A stretch of 42,271 nt of DNA from positions 1 to 42,271 of the forward strand of contig CAYRSH010000008.1 in the NCBI GenBank assembly GCA_964426895.1. The letters run 5' to 3'. This DNA is from Caldipriscus sp964426895. Its GTDB lineage: Bacteria; Hydrothermota; Hydrothermia; LBFQ01. Shown piece after piece: positions 16,056 through 22,808 of this stretch. Position 1 is the first letter of the stretch. Every line of letters begins with the position of its first letter. Below the pieces are notes generated by a model. The model was not told the DNA's origin, searched no databases, and saw only the letters and a list, made by a program, of their open reading frames with translations. The translations under genes were made by a program, and so were the position numbers.

Positions 16056-17143
16056 TAACATCGCTAATTCCGGTAAGATGCGAGGATAAAAGGGGGGAGG
16101 TTTTATTTCACGCTTCGTCCATAGGAGAAATAAACGCAATATACCCATTGATTAAAAGGTTTAAATCCTATAAAGTATCGGTATTTACAAAATGGGGATA
16201 CGATTATGCCAAGGAGCTGGGATTAAACGCTTTTAGATTTCCCTTTGATAATCCGAGGTGTTTGAAAAAAATTTTGCGAGATGTTAAACTCGTTGTAATA
16301 GCAGAAACGGAAATATGGCCAAACCTAATAACCTTATCCAAATCTTTAAATATCCCGGTTTTTATAGTCAACGGAACCATAAGCCCCGAAAGTTATAAAT
16401 TATACAAAATCTTGCCACTTTTCCGTAAAGTTATAAGCGGGGTAGATATGATAATCTGTCAGAGTTATGCGGATGCCGAGAGATTTGAGGCATTGGGGGC
16501 TAAGAATACCCTCGTTATGGGCAATTTGAAGTTTGATAGCGTTGAAAGACCAGTTAAGGATATAAAACTTAAAAACTTTAAAATTGAAGGTTCTTTTCTC
16601 TTTGCGAACATAAGGGGTATGGAAATAAAAACTGTGGTGGAAAGCATAGTTAAGGTTTCTAAACATCTACCCAATATAAGGTTTGTTATAGCCCCAAGAC
16701 ACCTTGAAAATGTAGGGAAAATATCTTCCATGTTAGGGGAATTCGGAATATCCCACTCCTTGCGAACGGACGATAGGGATACAAGGGTTTTAATATTAAA
16801 TACGCTTGGAGAACTTTGGAGTATTTATAGGTTTTGTAAGGCGTGTTTTGTGGGTGGTACTTTGTGGAAGTATGGGGGTCATAGTTTAATAGAACCCGCT
16901 TATTGGAAATTGCCAATTGTATGCGGGGAATACCTATATAAACAGCCTTATGCTTGGGATATGGTTAAGGAGGGAATTGTAAAGATTGTTAGAAATTCCG
17001 ATGAAATCGCGGATTTTATCGTAAGGGTATATACGGATGAAAACTTCTATATAGGGCTATCGGAAAAGGTTTTTGAATTTTACTTACGCAATAAAGGTAT
17101 ATCCGAAAAGGTTTATAACATCCTCCTTTCAGCCTTAAAATAA
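16034..17143 (+). CDS. waaA: 3-deoxy-D-manno-octulosonic acid transferase (Kdo transferase)
   Basis: 369 residues of the GT30 family, which adds Kdo to lipid A at the inner membrane. The N-domain has VLFHASSIGEINAIYPLIKR (catalytic glutamate in S-x-G-E), ETEIWPNLI and ALGAKNTLVMGNLKFD. The C-domain has RFVIAPRHLENVG and CFVGGTLWKYGGHSLIEPAY, the GG-HNxLEP-type donor site. It is about 50 residues shorter than the E. coli enzyme, lacking most of the N-terminal membrane anchor and RWGxR region. The TTG start at 16034 is the earliest sensible one and lies inside the preceding gene. Its presence argues for lipopolysaccharide. Confidence 0.85.
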   Translation: MEGLYKLITSLIPVRCEDKRGEVLFHASSIGEINAIYPLIKRFKSYKVSVFTKWGYDYAKELGLNAFRFPFDNPRCLKKILRDVKLVVIAETEIWPNLITLSKSLNIPVFIVNGTISPESYKLYKILPLFRKVISGVDMIICQSYADAERFEALGAKNTLVMGNLKFDSVERPVKDIKLKNFKIEGSFLFANIRGMEIKTVVESIVKVSKHLPNIRFVIAPRHLENVGKISSMLGEFGISHSLRTDDRDTRVLILNTLGELWSIYRFCKACFVGGTLWKYGGHSLIEPAYWKLPIVCGEYLYKQPYAWDMVKEGIVKIVRNSDEIADFIVRVYTDENFYIGLSEKVFEFYLRNKGISEKVYNILLSALK

Positions 17144-17158
17144 CGGAAAGGGGGGAGG

Positions 17159-17710
17159 ATGAAAACCACAAAGGAAAAAGTCTGGACATATGGGGATTAT
17201 TTAAAGTTGGATGATGATAAGCGCTATGAGGTCATCAAAGGGAGGTTGATAGAAATGCCGGCACCAAATTTTGAACATCAAGAAATATCGCTTAACTTAG
17301 TTATCAAGATTTGGGATTTTATAAAAGGGCGTGAAATTGGAAAGTTAGTTTATGCACCGTTTGATGTAATACTATCTGAAAATGTTGTCGTTCAGCCCGA
17401 TATAGTGTTTATATCCAGAGAAAACTTGAAGAATATAAAAGAAGGTCGTTTGTTTGGATCACCGGATTTGGTAATTGAAGTAGTTTCGCCATCAACAACG
17501 AGGAGGGATACTGTTGTTAAGAAGGGGATATATGAGGAGTTTGGTGTTAAAGAGTATTGGATAGTATATCCCGATGAAAAGGCGATAGAAGTTTGGGTTT
17601 TGGGTGAAAACGGGGAGTATGAATTATATTCATTTGCCGAAAAAGGGGGCAAAGTTAAGAGTAAAGTTTTAGAAGGCTTAGAGGTTGATTTAAAGGAGGT
17701 GTTTGAATGA
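17159..17710 (+). CDS. Uma2-family restriction-like endonuclease, copy 1 of 4
   Basis: A 183-residue Uma2 (DUF820) protein. The N-terminus has YGDYLKLDDDKRYEVIKGRL and the 'MPAPNFEHQ' motif. The PD-(D/E)XK-like core has VVQPDIVFIS, then GSPDLVIEVVSPSTTRRD, a lysine-bearing helix and GVKEYWIVYPDE. Members are predicted nucleases, often multiplied in genomes; biological role unknown. A GGGGGAGG site precedes the ATG. The last codons (DLKEVF) contain AGGAGGT, the ribosome-binding site of copy 2, and the stop overlaps that start as ATGA. In the C-terminal half it is closest to copy 4. Confidence 0.9.
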   Translation: MKTTKEKVWTYGDYLKLDDDKRYEVIKGRLIEMPAPNFEHQEISLNLVIKIWDFIKGREIGKLVYAPFDVILSENVVVQPDIVFISRENLKNIKEGRLFGSPDLVIEVVSPSTTRRDTVVKKGIYEEFGVKEYWIVYPDEKAIEVWVLGENGEYELYSFAEKGGKVKSKVLEGLEVDLKEVFE

Positions 17711-18225
17711 AAGCGGAGGTCAAGGAAAAGATCTGGACTTATAAGGATTATTTAGAACTTGAAGACGATAAGCGCTATGAGATCATTAATGGGAGGTTAA
17801 TTGAGATGCCATCACCAAACTTTGAGCATCAAAGGATTTCAAGGAATTTGGAGTTTAAACTTTGGGAATTTGTTAAAGAGAAGGGCTTGGGAGAGGTCTT
17901 AGATGCGCCGTTTGATGTTATATTATCGGAAACCGTTGTGGTTCAGCCGGATATGGTTTTTGTCTCAACTAACAACTTAAAAGAAAGCCTCAAAGAGGGG
18001 CGATTGTTTGGCCCTCCGGACCTGGTTGTTGAAATAGTATCACCGGGTAGTTTTAAGAGGGATAGGTATGAGAAGATAGTATATCCGGGTGAAAAGGTCA
18101 TGGAGGTATGGGTTTTGGGTGAAAGCGGAAAGTATGAACTTTATTCCTTCGCCGAGAAAGAGGGTAAGATTAAAAGCAAAGTTTTAGAGGGTTTAGAAAT
18201 TGATTTAAAGGAGGTATTCAGATGA
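17707..18225 (+). CDS. Uma2-family protein, copy 2 of 4, with internal deletion
   Basis: 172 residues. Same layout as its neighbours, with QPDMVFVS and GPPDLVVEIVSPGSFKRD. A 39-base in-frame deletion at the 18075/18076 junction, judged against copy 3, removes 13 residues (FKIYEEFGIKEYW), the conserved lysine/YW helix-strand next to the active site. The fold and catalysis are therefore probably compromised, while the reading frame and the AGGAGGT for copy 3 are kept. It is closest to copy 3 (ELEDDKRYEIINGRL, GSFKRDRYEK, YPGEK). Confidence 0.88.
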   Translation: MKAEVKEKIWTYKDYLELEDDKRYEIINGRLIEMPSPNFEHQRISRNLEFKLWEFVKEKGLGEVLDAPFDVILSETVVVQPDMVFVSTNNLKESLKEGRLFGPPDLVVEIVSPGSFKRDRYEKIVYPGEKVMEVWVLGESGKYELYSFAEKEGKIKSKVLEGLEIDLKEVFR

Positions 18226-18776
18226 AAGCAGAGGTTAAGGAAAAAGTCTGGACTTATGAGGATTACTTAAAACTTGAAGATGACAAGCGTTATGAGGTTA
18301 TTAACGGGAGGTTAGAAGAAATGCCGGCACCAAACTTTGAGCATCAGGATATTCTTACCGAGTTACTTTTAAGGTTTAGAATTTTTACTAAGGAGAATGC
18401 TTTGGGAAAGGTTATTCCCTCCCCGTTTGATGTAATACTATCGGAGGATATAGTCGTTCAACCGGATGTAGTGTATATATCAAGGGAGAATTTGAAAAGC
18501 ATAAAGGAAGGACGACTGTTTGGAACACCCGACTTGGTTGTTGAAATAGTATCTTCGGGGAGTTTCAAAAGGGACAGATACGAGAAGTTTAAAATATATG
18601 AAGAATTTGGGATTAAGGAATACTGGATAGTATATCCGGGTGAAAGGGTTATAGAGGTATGGGCTTTGGGTGAAAGCGGTGAGTATGAACTTTACTCTTT
18701 TGCAGAAGGCGAAGGTAAAGTTAAAAGCAAGGTTTTGGAAGGCTTAGAAATTAATTTAAAGGAGGTGTTCGGATGA
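18222..18776 (+). CDS. Uma2-family restriction-like endonuclease, copy 3 of 4
   Basis: 184 residues with the complete Uma2 core: VVQPDVVYIS, GTPDLVVEIVSSGSFKRD, KFKIYEEFGIKEYWIVYPGE. It carries an SSGS variant where copies 1 and 4 have SPST. It begins in an ATGA overlap after copy 2, with AGGAGGT in the end of copy 2 as ribosome-binding site, and hands on the same arrangement to copy 4. Paralogue of its neighbours; role unknown. Confidence 0.9.
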   Translation: MKAEVKEKVWTYEDYLKLEDDKRYEVINGRLEEMPAPNFEHQDILTELLLRFRIFTKENALGKVIPSPFDVILSEDIVVQPDVVYISRENLKSIKEGRLFGTPDLVVEIVSSGSFKRDRYEKFKIYEEFGIKEYWIVYPGERVIEVWALGESGEYELYSFAEGEGKVKSKVLEGLEINLKEVFG

Positions 18777-19321
18777 AAGCGGAAGTAAAAGAAAAGATTT
18801 GGACTTATGAGGATTATTTAAAGTTGGATGATGATAAGCGATATGAGGTTATTAAAGGGAGGTTAGAAGAAATGCCGTCACCAACGCCTTGGCATCAGAG
18901 GATTTTAAAAACCATGTTATTGATTTTTGAAAATTGGGTTAAAGGTAAAGGGGAGATTTTTCCGTCCCCCATAGATATCGTGCTAAGCGGGGATGTAGTA
19001 TTACAACCGGATATAGTTTATATTTCAAAGGAAAGGCTTGGCATAATAGGGGATAAGGCTATAATGGGTGCTCCTGACTTGGTAGTTGAAATCGTTTCCC
19101 CATCAACTACGAGAAGGGATACGGTTGTCAAAAAAAGAATTTATGAGGAGTTTGGTGTTAAGGAGTATTGGGTAGTATATCCCGATGAAAAGGCAATAGA
19201 GGTTTGGGTTTTGGGTGAAGGTGGAAAGTATGAACTTTACTCTTTTGCGGAAAAGGAAGGTAAAGTTAAGAGTAAAGTTTTAGAAGGCTTAGAGGTTGAT
19301 TTAAAGGAGGTATTTGAATAA
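18773..19321 (+). CDS. Uma2-family restriction-like endonuclease, copy 4 of 4
   Basis: 182 residues. The N-terminal and C-terminal parts match copy 1 (LKLDDDKRYEVIKGRL; SPSTTRRDTVVKK, GVKEYWVVYPDEKAIEVWVL). The middle is distinct (PTPWHQRILKTMLLIFENW, IDIVLSGDVVLQPDIVYIS), suggesting replacement or faster change of the helical insert. The catalytic stretch is intact (GAPDLVVEIVSPST). The gene ends with the same GGAGGT-containing tail and GAATAA where the others have GAATGA, so the tandem chain stops here. Confidence 0.9.
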   Translation: MKAEVKEKIWTYEDYLKLDDDKRYEVIKGRLEEMPSPTPWHQRILKTMLLIFENWVKGKGEIFPSPIDIVLSGDVVLQPDIVYISKERLGIIGDKAIMGAPDLVVEIVSPSTTRRDTVVKKRIYEEFGVKEYWVVYPDEKAIEVWVLGEGGKYELYSFAEKEGKVKSKVLEGLEVDLKEVFE

Positions 19322-19353
19322 GGGGGGCTACCCCATAACAAACCTTTCCCCCT

Positions 19354-19359
19354 TATAAT
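19354..19359 (+). promoter_or_regulatory. -10 box for tRNA-Gly
   Basis: TATAAT followed by ATCC, 13 nt before the mature tRNA 5' end. It is the only promoter-like site seen for the tRNA and the patatin gene behind it. Confidence 0.5.
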
Positions 19360-19372
19360 ATCCACTTCACGG

Positions 19373-19444
19373 GCGGGAGTAGCTCAGTGGTAGAGCACCT
19401 GCTTGCCATGCAGGGGGTCGCGGGTTCAAATCCCGTCTCCCGCT
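19373..19444 (+). tRNA. tRNA-Gly (anticodon GCC)
   Basis: 72 bases fold as a full cloverleaf: acceptor GCGGGAG/CTCCCGC, D-arm with AGCTCAGTGGTAGAGC, anticodon stem CCTGC/GCAGG with loop TTGCCAT (anticodon GCC), and T-arm CGGGTTCAAATCCCG. Discriminator base U; CCA is not encoded. The high GC of the stems fits a thermophile. A coding gene starts 9 bases after the 3' end. Confidence 0.97.
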
Positions 19445-19453
19445 CTTTTTTTA

Positions 19454-20314
19454 ATGAAAGTAGCACTGGTTCTTGGAGGTGGTGGGGCGAGGGGTTTCGC
19501 GCATATAGGGGTAATAAAATACCTCACTGAAAAGGATTTCAAACCCGATATAGTTGTGGGTTGTAGCATGGGGGCTATAATAGGAGGGGTTTACGCCGCC
19601 GGCTACTCGCCAAAACTCATAGAAGATGTTGCAAGGGAAATAGCAAGCGATCCCCAAAGAGAATTCTTATCGCCGAGTTTTTCATTAACGGAATTATACG
19701 ATTCTTCAAAGTTTGAAAGGCTTTTGAGGAGATTAGTGGGTAGGATAAAAATAGAGGAACTTCCGATAAAGTTTGCCGCAAACGCCTATGATATTATATC
19801 CCAAAGGGAGGTTGTACTTGACAGGGGGAGTTTGTTTTCGGCTTTGAGGGCATCCGCAAGCCTCCCCGGAATATATGAGGCTATACATTTTTCCAAGGAA
19901 AACCTAACCCTTATGGATGGGGGCGTTGTAAATCCCGTTCCCGTGAATATAGCCCGTAGGTTGGGTGCGGACTTTGTAATAGCCGTTAATGTTTTAGAAA
20001 GGTTTCCAAAAGGCCAAATATCATCTTCACTACCCTACTTCCATAGGAAAAAAGGGATTTTGCAAATCATAGGTAGAACATTTGCCTTTAAAAGGGAGAA
20101 TGTTTTAAACGGTTTAATATCTTGGTTTATGGCTTCGCAGGGTGCCTTAGTAAATTATCTCCTTGAAACCCAAAAACCCGATATACTCATAGAACCGGAA
20201 TTAAAGGAAGTATCATCAATTTTGGACTTTTCAAAGTTTGACGAAACCGTAATGGCTGGATATATGGCCGCAAAACAGGTATTGGAGGGCAAATTGTCGG
20301 AAATTAAAAGGTGA
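19454..20314 (+). CDS. Patatin-like phospholipase (RssA/NTE type)
   Basis: 286 residues from the ATG at 19454. Patatin motifs in order: oxyanion hole GGGGARGFAHIGV at residues 8-20, the nucleophile elbow GCSMG near 38-42 (G-x-S-x-G serine) and the catalytic aspartate in DGGVVNPVPV. Such enzymes are serine lipid acyl hydrolases working at membranes. An in-frame upstream reading to 19403 lies within the tRNA and is rejected. No separate promoter is visible between the tRNA and this ATG, so it is probably freed by tRNA 3' processing. It overlaps the ABC gene by four bases, suggesting linked roles in envelope lipid turnover. Confidence 0.9.
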   Translation: MKVALVLGGGGARGFAHIGVIKYLTEKDFKPDIVVGCSMGAIIGGVYAAGYSPKLIEDVAREIASDPQREFLSPSFSLTELYDSSKFERLLRRLVGRIKIEELPIKFAANAYDIISQREVVLDRGSLFSALRASASLPGIYEAIHFSKENLTLMDGGVVNPVPVNIARRLGADFVIAVNVLERFPKGQISSSLPYFHRKKGILQIIGRTFAFKRENVLNGLISWFMASQGALVNYLLETQKPDILIEPELKEVSSILDFSKFDETVMAGYMAAKQVLEGKLSEIKR

Positions 20315-21042
20315 TAAAACTCGTAAATATTGAAAAATCATTTGGAAGCAACCATGTATTAAAAGGGGTGAATTTGGAGGTAGAAGATGGGGAAACCGTT
20401 CTCGTGGTAGGGAAAAGCGGTATAGGTAAGTCCGTCCTCGTAAAATGCATAGTTGGGCTTTTAAAACCGGATAAAGGAGAGGTATGGATAGACGGTATAA
20501 GGGTTGATGTGTTGAAGGATAGGGAATTAAACAAATTGCGAAAGAGGTTTGGATATGTTTTTCAACATTCGGCATTGTTTGATTGGATGGATGTTTTGGA
20601 TAATGTTATGTTACCTTTAAAAGAAATGGGGGTTAAACCCTCGGAGGCAAGGGATAAGGCCTTAGAAGTATTGAAAAGGGTGGGCCTTGAAGGTGTTGAG
20701 AATAAGTATCCCAATGAACTTTCCGGTGGTATGAAAAAAAGGGTTGGAATAGCAAGGGCGATAATAACGAATCCCGATTATTTGTTTTACGATGAACCCA
20801 CAAGCGGTTTGGATCCCCTAACATCAAGGTTGATATACGACCTCATGGAAGAACTAAACGAAGAACTATCCTGCACAACAATAATAATCACGCACGATAT
20901 TGAACTTATAAGGAGGTTTGGTAAAAGGGTTTTGTACTTGGATAACGGGGTTATAGAGTTTGACGGTCCGGTTGAAAACGCCCACCTATCCCCTTCTTTT
21001 TCCAAATTCCTCGGCAATCTTCCCAATTATACCAAGGGATGA
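20311..21042 (+). CDS. ABC transporter ATP-binding protein, MlaF-like
   Basis: 243 residues, GTG start overlapping the patatin stop (GTGA). Walker A VGKSGIGKS at about 34-42, Q-loop VFQHSALFDWMDVLDNVMLP, signature LSGGMKKRVGIARAI, Walker B YLFYDEPTSGLDPLT and switch histidine ITHDIEL. The 'SALFDxM-V-DN' run after the Q-loop and GGMKKRV are hallmarks of MlaF/Ttg2A ATPases that drive phospholipid movement between membranes. The permease and MCE-domain partners are not adjacent. The last 57 bases overlap, tail to tail, the convergent glycosyltransferase gene. Confidence 0.88.
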   Translation: MIKLVNIEKSFGSNHVLKGVNLEVEDGETVLVVGKSGIGKSVLVKCIVGLLKPDKGEVWIDGIRVDVLKDRELNKLRKRFGYVFQHSALFDWMDVLDNVMLPLKEMGVKPSEARDKALEVLKRVGLEGVENKYPNELSGGMKKRVGIARAIITNPDYLFYDEPTSGLDPLTSRLIYDLMEELNEELSCTTIIITHDIELIRRFGKRVLYLDNGVIEFDGPVENAHLSPSFSKFLGNLPNYTKG

Positions 21043-22089
21043 CTTCGGTTTTCCAATTCTTTTTGCGTTTTCCGACATTTTTTTAATCTTTTCGGGGAAC
21101 ATCAAAAGGTCAAGGAGAATATTTAAAGCATTTTCTGGTGTTCTCGCGTTTATACCCGCCCCGTACCTTTCAATTACCCTCGCGTTACCCTCCTCCTGAC
21201 CGGGCATACTCCTTATAAATATCATAGGCAAACCAACCGCCAAACTTTCCGCAACGGAAACCCCACCCGCCTTGGTTATGAATATATCCGAAGCCCTCAT
21301 AATATCCGGCACAAAATCCACAAAGGGATATACAATACCTTCTATGTTCAACTGTTTTAACAATTCGTTGTATTTCTCATAAGCCTCCCTTTTCTTTCCA
21401 GCCAAGATAACCGCAAAAACATCCTTCCTGTTTTTTAACCCGCGGATTATCGGTTCAATGGGAACGGAATCATAAGAACCCGCGGAAAAAAGTATAACCC
21501 TTTTATCCTTTGGATACCCCAATTCCTCGCGGATCAATTCCCCATTTTTTTCTTCCCAAAAAGCCTTTCTTAGAGGTATTCCGGTGATGTAAATACTTTC
21601 TTCATCCACCCCGTAATTTATCAAATCCTTTGCGGTATCTTCCAAACCCACAAAATAACCATCGGTTCCCTCCCAAACCCACAAAGGATGGGCTACAAAA
21701 TCCGTAATAACGGTAAATACAAGTGTGTTTTTAAACTTCGTCCGGTATATTAAGCCTATGAGGGAGGTTAAGAAGTGCGTGCTTATTATGACATCGGGTT
21801 CAAAATTGCGTAGGGGTTCCATAAACTTATCCTTAAACACAAACTCGTAAATCTTTCTAACGGGTTTTGACGACGGTATTGGATTGTAATAAAACATCTT
21901 CCACGCCAAATGCCCCCTCCTCATCATTAACTCAAAAGCCCATGATGAAACCTTTTCAACTATACCTCCGGATTTTACAACATCTAAGGAGGAAAACTCG
22001 TATCCCAACTGCCTTAAAGCGTCTTCAATCCCCCTCGCCGCTATTACATGCCCGCTCCCGTATTCCGCCGCAAGAACGAATACCCTCAT
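20986..22089 (-). CDS. MGDG-synthase/MurG-like glycosyltransferase (GT28)
   Basis: 367 residues. The N-terminal acceptor domain starts with the glycine-rich GSGHVIAARGIEDAL typical of MGDG/processive diacylglycerol glycosyltransferases, and contains PDVIISTHFLTS and TDFVAHPLWVWEG. The C-terminal donor domain has VILFSAGSYDSVPIEPIIRG and ITKAGGVSVAESLAVGLPMI, the GG-x-S-xxE UDP-sugar site. It likely adds a hexose to diacylglycerol at the inner membrane. Last gene of the fusA unit. Its start lies 65 bases inside lspA, and its end overlaps the MlaF-like gene by 57 bases. Confidence 0.85.
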   Translation of the reverse strand: MRVFVLAAEYGSGHVIAARGIEDALRQLGYEFSSLDVVKSGGIVEKVSSWAFELMMRRGHLAWKMFYYNPIPSSKPVRKIYEFVFKDKFMEPLRNFEPDVIISTHFLTSLIGLIYRTKFKNTLVFTVITDFVAHPLWVWEGTDGYFVGLEDTAKDLINYGVDEESIYITGIPLRKAFWEEKNGELIREELGYPKDKRVILFSAGSYDSVPIEPIIRGLKNRKDVFAVILAGKKREAYEKYNELLKQLNIEGIVYPFVDFVPDIMRASDIFITKAGGVSVAESLAVGLPMIFIRSMPGQEEGNARVIERYGAGINARTPENALNILLDLLMFPEKIKKMSENAKRIGKPKSSLGIIGKIAEEFGKRRG

Positions 22090-22570
22090 TTTTTGCGAAT
22101 AACCCCCTTAATATCAATCCCATTATACCCAAGGAAACAAAAACATCCGCAAGGTTAAAGGTGAACCACCTGAGGTTTCCTATCCCTACATCCACAAAAT
22201 CAACAACGGCTCCGTTTATAATTCTATCCGTAATATTTCCTATTGCCCCACCAAGTATAAGGGCATACATCAGTTTTGAAAAATTATCCTTTTCCCTGAT
22301 TAAAAGATATGCAACGAGGATGGCCAATGCGATAGCAACATAAGCGTAGGGAAAATTATCGCCAAGGGATATTCCAAAGGCGGTGTTTGGGTTCAATACG
22401 AGTGTAAATCTGAAATATTCACCTATGATATTTACCGGCTTCATATAAGGCAGGTTGTGTAGAACCCAAAACTTCGTTGATAAGTCTATTATGCCTAAAA
22501 TAACGGATAGAAGGAAGAGAAAAGCGGTTTTATAAAGAGAAGTCGTCGTCCTCATTTTCAAAGAAATCAT
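22025..22570 (-). CDS. lspA: Lipoprotein signal peptidase (signal peptidase II)
   Basis: 181 residues with four membrane helices. Both catalytic aspartate motifs are present: GGAIGNITDRIINGAVVDFV and FNLADVFVSLGI. It cleaves prolipoproteins before the lipid-modified cysteine, matching the lipoproteins in this window. The start at 22570 is favoured by AAAGGAT a few bases upstream; 22555 is an alternative. It overlaps both neighbours (41 and 65 bases). The C-terminal ~20 residues past the last helix (about NEGIRSCGGIRE on) are out of family and may be a by-product of the overlap with the glycosyltransferase start. Confidence 0.92.
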   Translation of the reverse strand: MISLKMRTTTSLYKTAFLFLLSVILGIIDLSTKFWVLHNLPYMKPVNIIGEYFRFTLVLNPNTAFGISLGDNFPYAYVAIALAILVAYLLIREKDNFSKLMYALILGGAIGNITDRIINGAVVDFVDVGIGNLRWFTFNLADVFVSLGIMGLILRGLFAKNEGIRSCGGIRERACNSGEGD

Positions 22571-22808
22571 CCATATCCTTTAAGGACTCCACATCTATGA
22601 TTTTTTTACGGGCTATGGCATAGGATAGTCTGCCCAAAAACTCTTCCGCCTCGGAGTATGTGGGAAAGGTTTCCAAAAGGATGGGTTGTGATCCGAATAC
22701 CCCGGCGAATACCGAATAATTACCGTCTATCTCCCTATCTATCCAAAACTCGTGTATCCTATCCATACGGATGATTCTATCCCGCATTTTCAACCATTTG
22801 AACTTCAT
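22530..22808 (-). CDS. Small acidic-tailed protein, unknown function
   Basis: 92 residues between fusA and lspA. Sequence features: a basic start (MKFKWLKMRDRIIRMDRI), a short alpha-beta core (NYSVFAGVFGSQPILLETFP, YSEAEEFLGRLSYAIARKK) and an acidic tail (DMDDFFENEDDDFSL). No family recognised. The ATG overlaps the fusA stop by four bases, so it is translated with EF-G. It looks soluble and cytoplasmic. Confidence 0.6.
   Translation of the reverse strand: MKFKWLKMRDRIIRMDRIHEFWIDREIDGNYSVFAGVFGSQPILLETFPTYSEAEEFLGRLSYAIARKKIIDVESLKDMDDFFENEDDDFSL

Noticed and set aside
19320..19336. Hairpin GGGG-CTA-CCCC after the Uma2 array as a terminator
   Set aside because: Only a four-base stem and no T-run follows.
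19403..19453. Longer N-terminus for the patatin-like protein
   Set aside because: The extra 17 codons lie inside the tRNA-Gly sequence; the family motif starts right after the ATG at 19454.
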